In this document: positions 13,800-22,351 of the stretch, piece by piece
Numbering within the stretch: position 1 is the stretch's first letter
How the letters are laid out: the number at the start of each line of letters is the position of its first letter
From: Clostridia bacterium
GTDB taxonomy: Bacteria; Bacillota; Clostridia; Christensenellales; Aristaeellaceae
Length of the DNA stretch: 33,447 nucleotides
NCBI GenBank assembly: GCA_017512675.1
Contig: JAFWEY010000011.1
Coordinates: forward strand, 1-33,447
Reading direction: 5' to 3'
The notes under the pieces: model-generated
What the model saw: the letters and a program-made list of their open reading frames with translations, nothing else
The model's database searches: none
What the model was told of the DNA's origin: nothing
Position numbers and translations under genes: made by a program

Positions 13800-15230
13800 T
13801 TATCGCCGAACCGCGTCCCTGACGGTTTCCACTTTGATGGTGTTGGTGTTGCCGCGTTCGCCGTTGATGATGCCGGCGGTCAAAACCACGTTGTCACCGT
13901 TCTGCAGGTGCAGCGTCTCTTTGGCAAGCTTCAGTCCCTGATAGAACATGACGTCCATCGAATTGTAGCTCTCGCTGAGAACGGGGGTCACGCCCCAGCT
14001 CAGGTTCAGCTTGCGCCACGCTTTCTCCGAGGTGGTGGTGCCGATGATATCGACGGGGCAGCGGAAGCGGCTGACCATGCGCGCCGTGCGTCCGCTGAGC
14101 GAATTGACGACGATCGCTTTCGCGTTCACGTCGATCGACATCGCGCAGGTGGCGTGAGAGATCGCGTCCAGGTTGTCCCGGATCCGGAACTCGGTGTGCG
14201 CGAACCGGTTTCTGTAATCGATGTGCTGTTCGGTGTACTCGGTGATTTCGGCCATCGTTTTGACGGCCTGCGCGGGGTGCTTGCCGGCGGCGGTCTCGCC
14301 GGAGAGCATTACGGCGGAGGAGCCGTCGTAAACCGCGTTGGCCACGTCGGATATTTCGGCGCGGGTCGGGCGCGGGTTGTGGATCATCGATTCGAGCATC
14401 TCGGTGGCGGTGATCACGCGCTTGCCCAGCAGCCGGCACTTCTGGATCAGGTACTTTTGAATGGCAGGCACTTCCATAAACGGGATTTCTACGCCGAGGT
14501 CGCCGCGGGCGACCATGATTCCGTCCGCTACCTCGCAGATGGCGTCGATGTTGTCCACGCCTGCGCGGTTCTCGATTTTTGCGATGATGTCGATGTCCCT
14601 GCCGCCGTTTTCGTCGAGAAGACTGCGAATCGCGGACACGTCGTCTTTGCCGGAGACAAAGGACGCGGCGATGAAATCCACGTCGTTATCGATCCCGAAC
14701 AGGATATCCTCCCTGTCCTGCTGCGACAGGTACTCTCCCGCCATCACTTTGTTCGGAAAGTTCATGCTCTTGCGGTCGGACAAAACGCCCCCTGCCCGAG
14801 TTACGCACCGCACTTCCGTATCGCCGACGTCCGTCACCTCAAAAATGACCAGGCCGTTGTTGACCAGAATCGTATCCCCGATCTTCAGGTCGCGGGCGAG
14901 GCCTTCGTAGCTGACGGAAACGCGCGTCTGATCCCCGATGACGTCCTTCGTCGTAAAGGTGAACGGGTCGCCGTCCTTCAGTTCGATTTTGCCGTTTTCG
15001 AAGGTCCTGATCCGGTATTCCGGGCCCTTGGTGTCCAGCATGATCGCGATCGGCAGGTTCAGTTCCCGCCGCATGTCCTTGATGGCTTCGATCTTTGCCT
15101 TATGCTCCGGATAGGTTCCGTGGGAGAAATTCAGTCTGGCCACGTTCATCCCGTTCAGGCACATCATGCGGAGCACGTCCCGGCTCTCGCTCGCGGGTCC
15201 GATGGTGCAGATGATCTTGGTTTTTCGCAT
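13800..15230 (-). CDS. pyk: Pyruvate kinase
   Basis: A 476-residue cytosolic glycolytic enzyme that converts phosphoenolpyruvate and ADP into pyruvate and ATP. Conserved parts include KIICTIGPAS at the start, NFSHGTYPEH, MLDTKGPEYR, the metal and phosphate site KIENRAGVDNID, MVARGDLGVEIP and TATEMLESMIHNPRPTRAE. The length fits the form without the extra C-terminal PEP-utilising domain found in some Bacillota enzymes. ATG 15230 (MRKTKIIC) is preferred over the GTG at 15239 because GGAG lies 10 bases before the ATG and only one base before the GTG. It is a single-gene unit convergent with the acylation operon. Confidence 0.97.
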   Translation of the reverse strand: MRKTKIICTIGPASESRDVLRMMCLNGMNVARLNFSHGTYPEHKAKIEAIKDMRRELNLPIAIMLDTKGPEYRIRTFENGKIELKDGDPFTFTTKDVIGDQTRVSVSYEGLARDLKIGDTILVNNGLVIFEVTDVGDTEVRCVTRAGGVLSDRKSMNFPNKVMAGEYLSQQDREDILFGIDNDVDFIAASFVSGKDDVSAIRSLLDENGGRDIDIIAKIENRAGVDNIDAICEVADGIMVARGDLGVEIPFMEVPAIQKYLIQKCRLLGKRVITATEMLESMIHNPRPTRAEISDVANAVYDGSSAVMLSGETAAGKHPAQAVKTMAEITEYTEQHIDYRNRFAHTEFRIRDNLDAISHATCAMSIDVNAKAIVVNSLSGRTARMVSRFRCPVDIIGTTTSEKAWRKLNLSWGVTPVLSESYNSMDVMFYQGLKLAKETLHLQNGDNVVLTAGIINGERGNTNTIKVETVRDAVRR

Positions 15231-15413
15231 TTGAATCACACTCCATTTTTCCGGTTACTGTTATTGTACTATATATTTCGGGAAATTGCACGGAAAGTTT
15301 TTGCAAGGTTTCCGGAGAGCGCGATGCTTGATCCGAAACGCCGGGGCCCCGCGCTGCGGCCTTGCCGTGCGGCCGGAAATCCCGGCAGCGCGTTCGCTCC
15401 GGCGGTTTTGCTG

Positions 15414-15442
15414 TTGATTTACGGCCTGACCGGTGTTATAAT
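15414..15442 (+). promoter_or_regulatory. Strong promoter with extended -10 box
   Basis: TTGATT (15414-15419) and TATAAT (15437-15442) are 17 bases apart, and a TGT directly before TATAAT makes an extended -10. Transcription would begin near 15449 and run toward the repeat-protein gene at 15916. Confidence 0.75.
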
Positions 15443-15448
15443 TGAAGC

Positions 15449-15915
15449 GTTAACGGAAGCGCTGAAACTGCAGAATTGCTGAAAAACGCGCGCGGAAAGA
15501 TGCGCTTTTCCGGAAAGCGATTGAACCCGGTGCAATGATTCTGAAATCGATCCGCGGCATGACTGCCGCTCCTGCCTGCCGGCATGGGCATCTCCCGCCG
15601 GGAATTGAAAAGAGAGCGAGAATGCGCAGAGGAAGCGAATTTGATGCGCGAAGCGCCGGGATAAAGAATGCGCAGGAACGTTTCCCTGCGTGCCTGCGTC
15701 AAACCGGCAACAAGAGAGATTCAAAGGCGGACGCGGAAGAAGGCTTATGCGCTGAACAGGATACCGGGTGCGCTGCCGGCAGTGGACGACGGGACGCACA
15801 CGGCATTCCGGCGGTTTTTCACACGGCGGACGAATCTGGCGCCGCCCTTCGCGCCGCACGGGAATCGGACGTCTGATGCTGTTTTCGAAGATCATGAGAA
15901 AGGGGAAGACCCGCA
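15449..15915 (+). other. Long untranslated leader, content unknown
   Basis: About 465 bases separate the inferred transcript start from the repeat-protein start codon. An open frame of 113 codons (15535-15876) exists, but its composition is unlike a real protein and it lacks a ribosome binding site. Small hairpins can be drawn, for example around 15494-15513 and 15674-15691. I recognise no riboswitch class. It may be a structured leader, an sRNA-like transcript or a decayed gene. Confidence 0.4.
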
Positions 15916-17496
15916 ATGAAGAAGCATGTTTTGACCGTGCTGCTGAGCATCATCCTGCTCTTTGGCCTGTTCCCCGCACAGGCGGAGACGATCCTGGAGC
16001 GGATCACCGCGCTGGAAACGGCGGTCGGCCTGTCATCGGAAGACGCCACGCTGGAGGGAAGACTGCGCTATATGGAAACCCAGCTTGGCGCGTCGCCCGC
16101 GGACGGAGCGACTTTCGAACAGAGGATCGCTGCGCTGGAAGCGATTCTGGGAATCGCCCCGCAGACCGGAACGGGCGGGAAGCCTGCGGAAGATGCGGGC
16201 CCTTCGGCATTGACGGTGGATCCGATTCCGGAGAATGCGGTTCGGTATCCGGCTTATGAAACCGTCGAATATCAGGCGGACGAGGCGGAATTCCTCACCT
16301 TTACAGACAGGATCGCGAATTCGGGGGATGAAAACACGTACCATTTCCTCGCGGAGGAAGCGGGGGTCTACCGCTGTGAAGCGAGCGATCTCGTGAGCGG
16401 TTTTACGATCTCCATGTACCTGTTCAACGAAAAAGGGGAAAGGGTGGACTATTCAATCGGCCTGAGGAACGGGGAAGGGCTTACCGTTTCGCTCAGAAAA
16501 GGGCAGAAATACACGCTGCAGGTCAAAGGAAATTCAGGCAGCGGGACCTATACGGTTTTTATCGGCATGCAGAAGCCGGCAGTGGACCTGTCCCCCTATA
16601 CGGTGGTCTATGATGCCACAGAGTTCAAGGGTCAGGAGATCCTGTACGATTATACGCCGGAGGTGGATGGGGTTCATCGCTTTTCGATCGCGAAAGTGAA
16701 CAGCGGAATCTCTTTTTCGCTGTATGTGTTCGACGATGCCGGATACCGGGTGGATTACAGCATCGGCATCGCGAGGAACGAGGGCCTCAACGTGACGCTG
16801 GAAGCCGGCCGGACGTATCGCGTGGTGCTGAAGCAGTATTCGAGTCTTGGTTCCTATACGATGGCGGTCGGGCCCCAGCAGCCCACGCGGGAAATCACAG
16901 GGTATACCGGCGTCACTGACAGCATTCAATACAAAGGCCAGCCCAACAACTACCACTATACGCCCCAGGTGACCGGCACCCATCGCTTTGAACTGGGCCA
17001 GGTGGACAGCGGATTTTCCGTTTCCATGTATCTCTACGACTCCGCAGGCTACAGGATCGATTACGGTATAGGATTGCGGCGCGGAGAAGGACTCACGGTG
17101 CAGCTCGAAGCCGGAGAAACCTATCTGTTCAGGATCCTGCAGTACTCGGGTTACGGGGAATATCCGTTCTCAATCGGAGCGAAGAAGCCGGTCGTGGACA
17201 TCAGCGGATCCGGCGCGGTGCGGGACAGCATCCAGTACAGGGACCAGATCAACAACTACACCTTTACGCCGTCGGAAGACTGGACGTACATATTCGAATT
17301 CGACGGCATCGAAAACCAGTCGACCTTTTCGCTGTACGTTTATGACGATGCCGGATATCGGGTCGATTATTCGATCGGCATGCGGCAGGGCAATAAACTG
17401 TCGGTTGCACTGAAGAAAAACCTGAAATATAAGATCCAGGTCAGACAGTCGAGCGGCCTGGGGACGTATATCCTGAAGAGAACGAAGCGCAAGTAA
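15916..17496 (+). CDS. Secreted protein with four exact-period beta-type repeats
   Basis: A 526-residue exported protein. Residues 1-23 are a signal peptide ending AQA. Residues 24-82 form heptad-like segments (ERITALETAVG ... FEQRIAALEAILG), probably a short coiled coil. Four repeats follow, about 129-219, 231-321, 331-421 and 433-522. The marker YR(V/I)DY(S/G)IG, with ERVDYSIG in the first copy, sits at 175, 277, 379 and 481, exactly 102 residues apart. Each repeat has alternating hydrophobic strands and ends with a GSYT- or GTYT-like strand, reminiscent of bacterial pre-peptidase C-terminal (PPC) beta-sandwich domains. No enzyme motif or cell-wall anchor is visible. AAAGGGG precedes ATG 15916. 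A binding or surface-structure role is likely; the ligand is unknown. Confidence 0.85.
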   Translation: MKKHVLTVLLSIILLFGLFPAQAETILERITALETAVGLSSEDATLEGRLRYMETQLGASPADGATFEQRIAALEAILGIAPQTGTGGKPAEDAGPSALTVDPIPENAVRYPAYETVEYQADEAEFLTFTDRIANSGDENTYHFLAEEAGVYRCEASDLVSGFTISMYLFNEKGERVDYSIGLRNGEGLTVSLRKGQKYTLQVKGNSGSGTYTVFIGMQKPAVDLSPYTVVYDATEFKGQEILYDYTPEVDGVHRFSIAKVNSGISFSLYVFDDAGYRVDYSIGIARNEGLNVTLEAGRTYRVVLKQYSSLGSYTMAVGPQQPTREITGYTGVTDSIQYKGQPNNYHYTPQVTGTHRFELGQVDSGFSVSMYLYDSAGYRIDYGIGLRRGEGLTVQLEAGETYLFRILQYSGYGEYPFSIGAKKPVVDISGSGAVRDSIQYRDQINNYTFTPSEDWTYIFEFDGIENQSTFSLYVYDDAGYRVDYSIGMRQGNKLSVALKKNLKYKIQVRQSSGLGTYILKRTKRK

Positions 17497-17527
17497 GCCG
17501 GTTTCGGATAAACCCGTGCGCCAACGC

Positions 17528-17605
17528 CTTTCCCGCCTCCCGAATCCCGCAAAACGCCGACGAAGCATCGCGCCGCGGGACAGTGTGAGGCGGGAAAGTG
17601 TTTTT
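17528..17605 (+). terminator. Intrinsic terminator of the repeat-protein gene
   Basis: A 12-bp stem (17528-17539 with 17587-17598) encloses a 6-bp stem (17545-17550 with 17575-17580) and is followed at once by TGTTTTT (to 17605). It begins 32 bases after the stop codon. Confidence 0.85.
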
Positions 17606-17680
17606 GTCTGCTCTCCGCTGCGAAACCCGCTTCAGGAATCTGCTCAGCAGGAAATTTACTTATTCTACAGCGCGCGTTTG

Positions 17681-17710
17681 TTGACAGGATTTCATTCAAG
17701 GCGTTAAAAT
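17681..17710 (+). promoter_or_regulatory. Promoter of the prfC-typA-recF run
   Basis: A perfect TTGACA (17681-17686) and TAAAAT (17705-17710) lie 18 bases apart. The transcript would begin near 17717, about 28 bases before the prfC start. Confidence 0.75.
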
Positions 17711-17744
17711 ATCCGCTGGTATTTCAATCGAGGGGGAATTCCGC

Positions 17745-19361
17745 ATGGCGCATCCCGAACTGGCGCGGGAAACCGAACGGCGCAGGACCTTTGCCATCAT
17801 TTCACATCCCGACGCGGGCAAGACCACGCTGACCGAAAAACTGCTGCTGTACGGCGGCGCGATTCGTCAGGCGGGTTCGGTGAAGGCGCGCAAGGCTGCG
17901 CATCACGCGCTTTCCGATTGGATGGATATCGAAAAGCAGCGCGGCATTTCGGTAACCTCGTCGGCGATGCAGTTCGATTTCGACGGCTATCGGATCAACA
18001 TTCTGGACACCCCCGGGCATCAGGATTTTTCCGAGGATACCTACCGGACTCTGGTGGCGGCGGATTCGGCGGTCATGCTGATCGACTGCGCGAAGGGCGT
18101 GGAAGCGCAGACCGTCAAGCTGTTCAAGGTTTGCCGCCTGCGTTCGATCCCGATCTTTACCTTTGTCAACAAGCTGGACCGGGCCGGCCGGGACCCGTTC
18201 GATCTGATGCAGGAACTGGAAGATGTGCTGGGGATTCGCTCCTGTCCGGTTTCCTGGCCGATCGGCCTGAACGGCACCGATTTCAAGGGCGTTTATCACC
18301 GTGACACCCGGGAAGTGGAGCTGTACTCCGGCGGCCGGCACGGCCAGACCCAGGTTGAAGTGCAGCGCATTCCGCTGGAGGATCCGTCCCTGTGCCGGGT
18401 GATCGGGCAGAGCTATTACGACAAGCTGATGGAGGATATCGAACTGCTGGATGTGGCCGGCGACCCGTTCGATCTCGACAAGATCCTGTCCGGTCAGCTG
18501 ACGCCGATGTTCTTCGGCAGCGCCATCAGCAATTTCGGCGTGGAGCCGTTCCTGAAGCGGTTCCTGAGCTACACGAAATCCCCGACGCCGCGGGAATCGG
18601 ATCAGGGAATCATCGACCCGGAAAGCGACAAATTCACCGGCTTTATCTTCAAGATTCAGGCCAACATGAACCCCGCGCACCGGGATCGGCTGGCGTTTAT
18701 GCGCATCTGCTCCGGCGTGTTCGAAAAGGGAATGACCGTATGGCATTCCTCCAGCGGCAAACAGATCGCCCTCAAGCAGCCGCAGCAGTTCATGGCGCAG
18801 GAGCACGAGGCGGTGGATACCGCCTACCCCGGCGACATCATCGGCCTGTTCGATCCGGGCATCTTTCGCCTGGGGGATACGCTGTGCACCGGCGCTCCGG
18901 TGCGCTATCAGGGCATCCCGCTGTTCGCGCCGGAGTTCTTTGCCCGGGTGAGCCCGGAGGACAGCATGAAGCGCAAGCAGTTCATGAAGGGCGTGGACCA
19001 GCTCTCGCAGGAAGGCGCGGTGCAGACCTTCAAACGCCCCGGAATCGGCCGCGAGGAGCTGATCGTCGGGGTCGTCGGCGTTCTGCAGATGGAGGTTCTG
19101 GAACACCGGCTGAAAACCGAGTACCAGGTGGACGTCATCCGCGAAACGCTGCCGTACAAGCATGTTCGCTGGATCGAATCGTCGCCGCGGCCCGTGGACC
19201 GGCTGCGGCTGACCAGCACCACCGTTCCCGCGGTGGACCGAGCCGGCCGCGATGTTCTGATGTTCGAAAACGAATGGTCGATCCGCTTGGCCCTGGAAAA
19301 CAACGAAGGGCTGACGCTCAAGGAAACGGCAGACCGGGAAACAGCGGATGAAATGATCTGA
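17745..19361 (+). CDS. prfC: Peptide chain release factor 3
   Basis: A 538-residue translational GTPase that recycles release factors RF1 and RF2 from the ribosome after termination. The G1 motif is the RF3-type SHPDAGKTTLTE, G2 lies in KQRGISVTSSAMQF, G3 is DTPGHQDFSEDT and G4 is NKLDRAGRDP. The later part (for example KQFMKGVDQLSQEGAVQ and GVVGVLQMEV) is the RF3-specific domain III. GAGGGGG lies about 7 bases before ATG 17745. The stop is 27 bases before typA, so the two GTPase genes form one transcript. Confidence 0.97.
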   Translation: MAHPELARETERRRTFAIISHPDAGKTTLTEKLLLYGGAIRQAGSVKARKAAHHALSDWMDIEKQRGISVTSSAMQFDFDGYRINILDTPGHQDFSEDTYRTLVAADSAVMLIDCAKGVEAQTVKLFKVCRLRSIPIFTFVNKLDRAGRDPFDLMQELEDVLGIRSCPVSWPIGLNGTDFKGVYHRDTREVELYSGGRHGQTQVEVQRIPLEDPSLCRVIGQSYYDKLMEDIELLDVAGDPFDLDKILSGQLTPMFFGSAISNFGVEPFLKRFLSYTKSPTPRESDQGIIDPESDKFTGFIFKIQANMNPAHRDRLAFMRICSGVFEKGMTVWHSSSGKQIALKQPQQFMAQEHEAVDTAYPGDIIGLFDPGIFRLGDTLCTGAPVRYQGIPLFAPEFFARVSPEDSMKRKQFMKGVDQLSQEGAVQTFKRPGIGREELIVGVVGVLQMEVLEHRLKTEYQVDVIRETLPYKHVRWIESSPRPVDRLRLTSTTVPAVDRAGRDVLMFENEWSIRLALENNEGLTLKETADRETADEMI

Positions 19362-19388
19362 ACAAATTGAGTCAAAGGAGTCTTTCAG

Positions 19389-21221
19389 TTGAAAATCACG
19401 CGCAATGATCTTCGAAACGTCGCCATTATCGCCCATGTCGATCACGGCAAAACCACGCTGGTGGATGAAATGCTCAAACAGGGCGGCGTATTCCGGGAGA
19501 ATCAGCAGGTTGCGGACCGCGTCATGGATTCCAACGCGCTGGAGCGCGAACGCGGCATTACAATTCTTTCCAAAAACACCGCCGTGCATTATAAAGGCGT
19601 AAAGATCAACATTGTCGACACGCCCGGCCACGCCGATTTTTCCGGCGAGGTGGAGCGGGTCCTCAAGATGGTGGACGGCGTTCTGCTGCTGGTGGATTCC
19701 TTCGAAGGGCCGATGCCGCAGACCCGCTTTGTGCTGAAAAAGGCGCTGGACCTGTCGCTGCCGGTCATCATCGTAGTGAACAAAACCGATCGGCCGGACG
19801 CGCGGCCGGACGAGGTGGTCGACGAAACGCTGGAGCTGCTGCTCGAGCTGGACGCGACCGACGAGCAGCTTGACAGTCCGGTGGTGTTCGCTTCCGGACG
19901 GGACGGCACCGCTTCTCTGGACTGGAGAGTGCAGGGGTCGGATCTGCAGCCGCTGTTCGACACCATTCTGCGCCATATACCGGCGCCGGAGGGCGATCCG
20001 GACGGCACCCTGCAGCTGCTGGTTTCCACGATCGACTATAACGATTATGTGGGCCGCATCGGCGTGGGCCGCATCGACCGGGGGCAGATCAGCGCGGGCC
20101 AGATGGCGGTCAAATGCAATTACAACAGCGAAGGAATCTCCGCGCCGACCCGCCTTGCCGGCCTGTTCGAGTTTGACGGATTGAAGCGGGTGAATTGCGA
20201 ACACGCGCAAATCGGCGACATCGTCGCGGTTTCCGGCCTGGAGGATCTGGCGATCGGCGACACCATCTGTCCGGTGGACGCTCCGGATCCCCTTCCGTTT
20301 GTAAAAATCGAGGATCCGACGGTGACGATGACCTTCTGCGTCAACACCAGTCCCTTTGCCGGGACCGAAGGGCAGTACGTCACCTCGCGCCACCTGCGCG
20401 CGCGGCTGTTCAAGGAAATGCAGACCGACGTTTCGCTGCGCGTCGAGGATACCGAGACCACCGACGCGTTCCGGGTATCCGGCCGCGGCGAGCTGCATCT
20501 TTCGATCCTGATTGAAACCATGCGGCGGCAGGGATATGAATTCGCGGTCACCAAGCCGATGGTGCTGTACAAAACCATCGACGGCGTGAAGCATGAACCG
20601 ATGGAGAAGCTGATCTGCGACGTGCCCGGAGAATACGTGGGCGCGGTCATCGAAAAGCTGGGCCACCGCAAGGGAACCCTGCTGGCCATGCACGGAGACG
20701 ACCGCATGCGCCTGGAATTCTCGATTCCTTCCCGCGGCCTGTTCGGGTATCGGCCGGAATTCATGACGGATACCCGGGGAGAAGGCGTGATGAACGCGGT
20801 GTTCGACGGATACGAGCCGTACAAGGGCGATATTCCGAGCCGTGTTTCCGGGTCCCTGGTCGCGTTCGAAACCGGAGAGACCACCAGCTACGCGATGTTC
20901 TACGTGCAGGACCGCGGCGAACTGTTCATCACTCCGGGCACGAAGGTGTATTCCGGCATGATCGTCGGCAGAAACAGCCGCCCCGGCGATATCGACGTAA
21001 ATGTGTGCAAAAAGAAGCACCTGACGTCGATCCGCAACGCGGCCGGCGCGGAGGAGACCTACAAGGTTACCAACATTCGCATCCCGACGCTGGAAGAGGC
21101 GCTTGAGTTCATCAGCGACGACGAACTGGTGGAAATCACCCCCAAGTCTTTCCGGATGCGCAAATTTGAACTGAATGCCGAGCAGCGCAAGAAGAACCTG
21201 GCGCACATGAAGGACAAATGA
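19389..21221 (+). CDS. typA: Ribosome-associated GTPase TypA/BipA
   Basis: A 610-residue EF-G-like GTPase that binds ribosomes under stress and aids large-subunit assembly. G1 is AHVDHGKTTLVDEML, G2 is RERGITIL, G3 is DTPGHADF and G4 is NKTDRPDARP. The BipA-specific C-terminal part includes ETMRRQGYEFAVTKP, SRGLFGYRPEFMTDTRGEG and KKKHLTSIRNA. The start is TTG 19389, with AAAGGAG 8 bases upstream; no ATG is placed to give the family's N-terminus. Its end overlaps the recF start in an ATGA junction, indicating translational coupling. Confidence 0.97.
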   Translation: MKITRNDLRNVAIIAHVDHGKTTLVDEMLKQGGVFRENQQVADRVMDSNALERERGITILSKNTAVHYKGVKINIVDTPGHADFSGEVERVLKMVDGVLLLVDSFEGPMPQTRFVLKKALDLSLPVIIVVNKTDRPDARPDEVVDETLELLLELDATDEQLDSPVVFASGRDGTASLDWRVQGSDLQPLFDTILRHIPAPEGDPDGTLQLLVSTIDYNDYVGRIGVGRIDRGQISAGQMAVKCNYNSEGISAPTRLAGLFEFDGLKRVNCEHAQIGDIVAVSGLEDLAIGDTICPVDAPDPLPFVKIEDPTVTMTFCVNTSPFAGTEGQYVTSRHLRARLFKEMQTDVSLRVEDTETTDAFRVSGRGELHLSILIETMRRQGYEFAVTKPMVLYKTIDGVKHEPMEKLICDVPGEYVGAVIEKLGHRKGTLLAMHGDDRMRLEFSIPSRGLFGYRPEFMTDTRGEGVMNAVFDGYEPYKGDIPSRVSGSLVAFETGETTSYAMFYVQDRGELFITPGTKVYSGMIVGRNSRPGDIDVNVCKKKHLTSIRNAAGAEETYKVTNIRIPTLEEALEFISDDELVEITPKSFRMRKFELNAEQRKKNLAHMKDK

Positions 21222-22309
21222 CCATCGAGCGCATCGAACTGAATAATTACCGCAATTACACCCGGGCACAGGTTGAACCCTGCCCGGGCATTACAGTATT
21301 CATCGGGCCGAACGCGCAGGGAAAGACGAATCTTCTCGAAGCGGTGTACCTGTGCTGCACCGGGCGCTCCCACCGCACCCGCGTGGACCGGCAGCTGATT
21401 CGCTGGGAAAGCGACAGGGCGAGGGTCCATATCGTTTGCCGGCGAAAGGACGGCCCGCATGAGGTGGAAATCCTGCTGGATCCGCAGGAGAAGAAGCAGG
21501 TGCGGGTCGGCGGCAAGAGCATCGCCCGTTCCGGCGAACTGATGGGACACGTCAACGGCGTGCTGTTCGCGCCGGAGGATCTGCGCATGGTAAAGGACGG
21601 CCCCGCAGAGCGCAGGCGCTTTCTGGATATGGAGCTGAGTCAGATTTCCCCCGCCTACTACTACAATCTGCAGCGCTACAACCGCGCCCTGAAGCAGAGA
21701 GGCGCGCTGCTGCGGACCGGTTCCGCGTCGGCAGCGCAGCTGGACGTCTGGGACGGGCAGCTTTGCGCCTGGGGAGCGAAGATCATGCTGGCCCGCCGGG
21801 ATTTCATCATCCGGCTGGGCGAAAGGGCCGGGAAAATCCACGACGGCATATCCGGCGGAAAGGAAGCGCTGCGCTGCGAATACAAAACCCAGGTGGCGCC
21901 GGACAAACCGGAGGATGCCCTGCGGGAGAGCCTTGCGGAAGAGCTCCTGCGCGCCCGCGAGGAGGACCTGCGCCGGCAGATCAGCACCGTGGGGCCGCAT
22001 CATGACGACATGGTGCTGAAACTGAACGGCACCGACGTGCGCGCCTTCGGATCCCAGGGGCAGCAGCGCACCTGCGCTCTGTCGATGAAGCTGTCGGAAC
22101 TGCAGGTGATGCGGGATGCGACCGGAGAATACCCGGTTCTGATGCTGGACGACGTGATGAGCGAACTGGATCCCGAGCGCAGGAGACAATTGCTGGGGCA
22201 GCTGGACGGCGTTCAGACCATGATCACCTGCACCGACCTGGAGGATCTGGCCGGAGCGCCGGTCGGGCGGCGTTACCGCGTTGAAAACGGATCCGTGCGC
22301 GAAGCTTGA
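21218..22309 (+). CDS. recF: DNA replication and repair protein RecF
   Basis: A 363-residue SMC-like ATPase that loads RecA at gaps with RecO and RecR. The start MTIERIELNNYRNY, Walker A GPNAQGKTN (30-38), the RecF stretches GVLFAPEDLRMVKDGPAERRRFLD and GPHHDD, the signature FGSQGQQRT and Walker B VLMLDDVMSELD are all present. ATG 21218 overlaps the typA stop. In most bacteria recF lies between dnaN and gyrB; here it is carried by a translation-GTPase transcript, which is unusual. The protein itself looks complete. Confidence 0.96.
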   Translation: MTIERIELNNYRNYTRAQVEPCPGITVFIGPNAQGKTNLLEAVYLCCTGRSHRTRVDRQLIRWESDRARVHIVCRRKDGPHEVEILLDPQEKKQVRVGGKSIARSGELMGHVNGVLFAPEDLRMVKDGPAERRRFLDMELSQISPAYYYNLQRYNRALKQRGALLRTGSASAAQLDVWDGQLCAWGAKIMLARRDFIIRLGERAGKIHDGISGGKEALRCEYKTQVAPDKPEDALRESLAEELLRAREEDLRRQISTVGPHHDDMVLKLNGTDVRAFGSQGQQRTCALSMKLSELQVMRDATGEYPVLMLDDVMSELDPERRRQLLGQLDGVQTMITCTDLEDLAGAPVGRRYRVENGSVREA

Positions 22310-22334
22310 ACCGCTGTCCCGAATGTGTTATGAT
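22306..22334 (+). promoter_or_regulatory. Possible promoter for the pseudouridine synthase gene
   Basis: TTGAAC (22306-22311) and TATGAT (22329-22334) are 17 bases apart, with TGT before the latter as an extended -10. Transcription would begin near 22341, after the AAGGAG at 22335-22340, leaving a leader of about 11 bases with no ribosome binding site. Read-through from recF would include that site. Confidence 0.4.
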
Positions 22335-22351
22335 AAGGAGTGAAAGCGCCC

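Noticed and set aside
13620..15482. A 620-codon open frame on the plus strand
   Set aside because: It is antisense to pyruvate kinase and includes the terminator hairpins.
15535..15876. A 113-codon open frame in the long leader
   Set aside because: No ribosome binding site, no recognisable family and a composition like noncoding GC-rich DNA.
17802..21269. A 1155-codon open frame on the minus strand
   Set aside because: It lies opposite prfC and typA, has the His/Arg/Gln-rich composition of an antisense shadow and no ribosome binding site or known motif.
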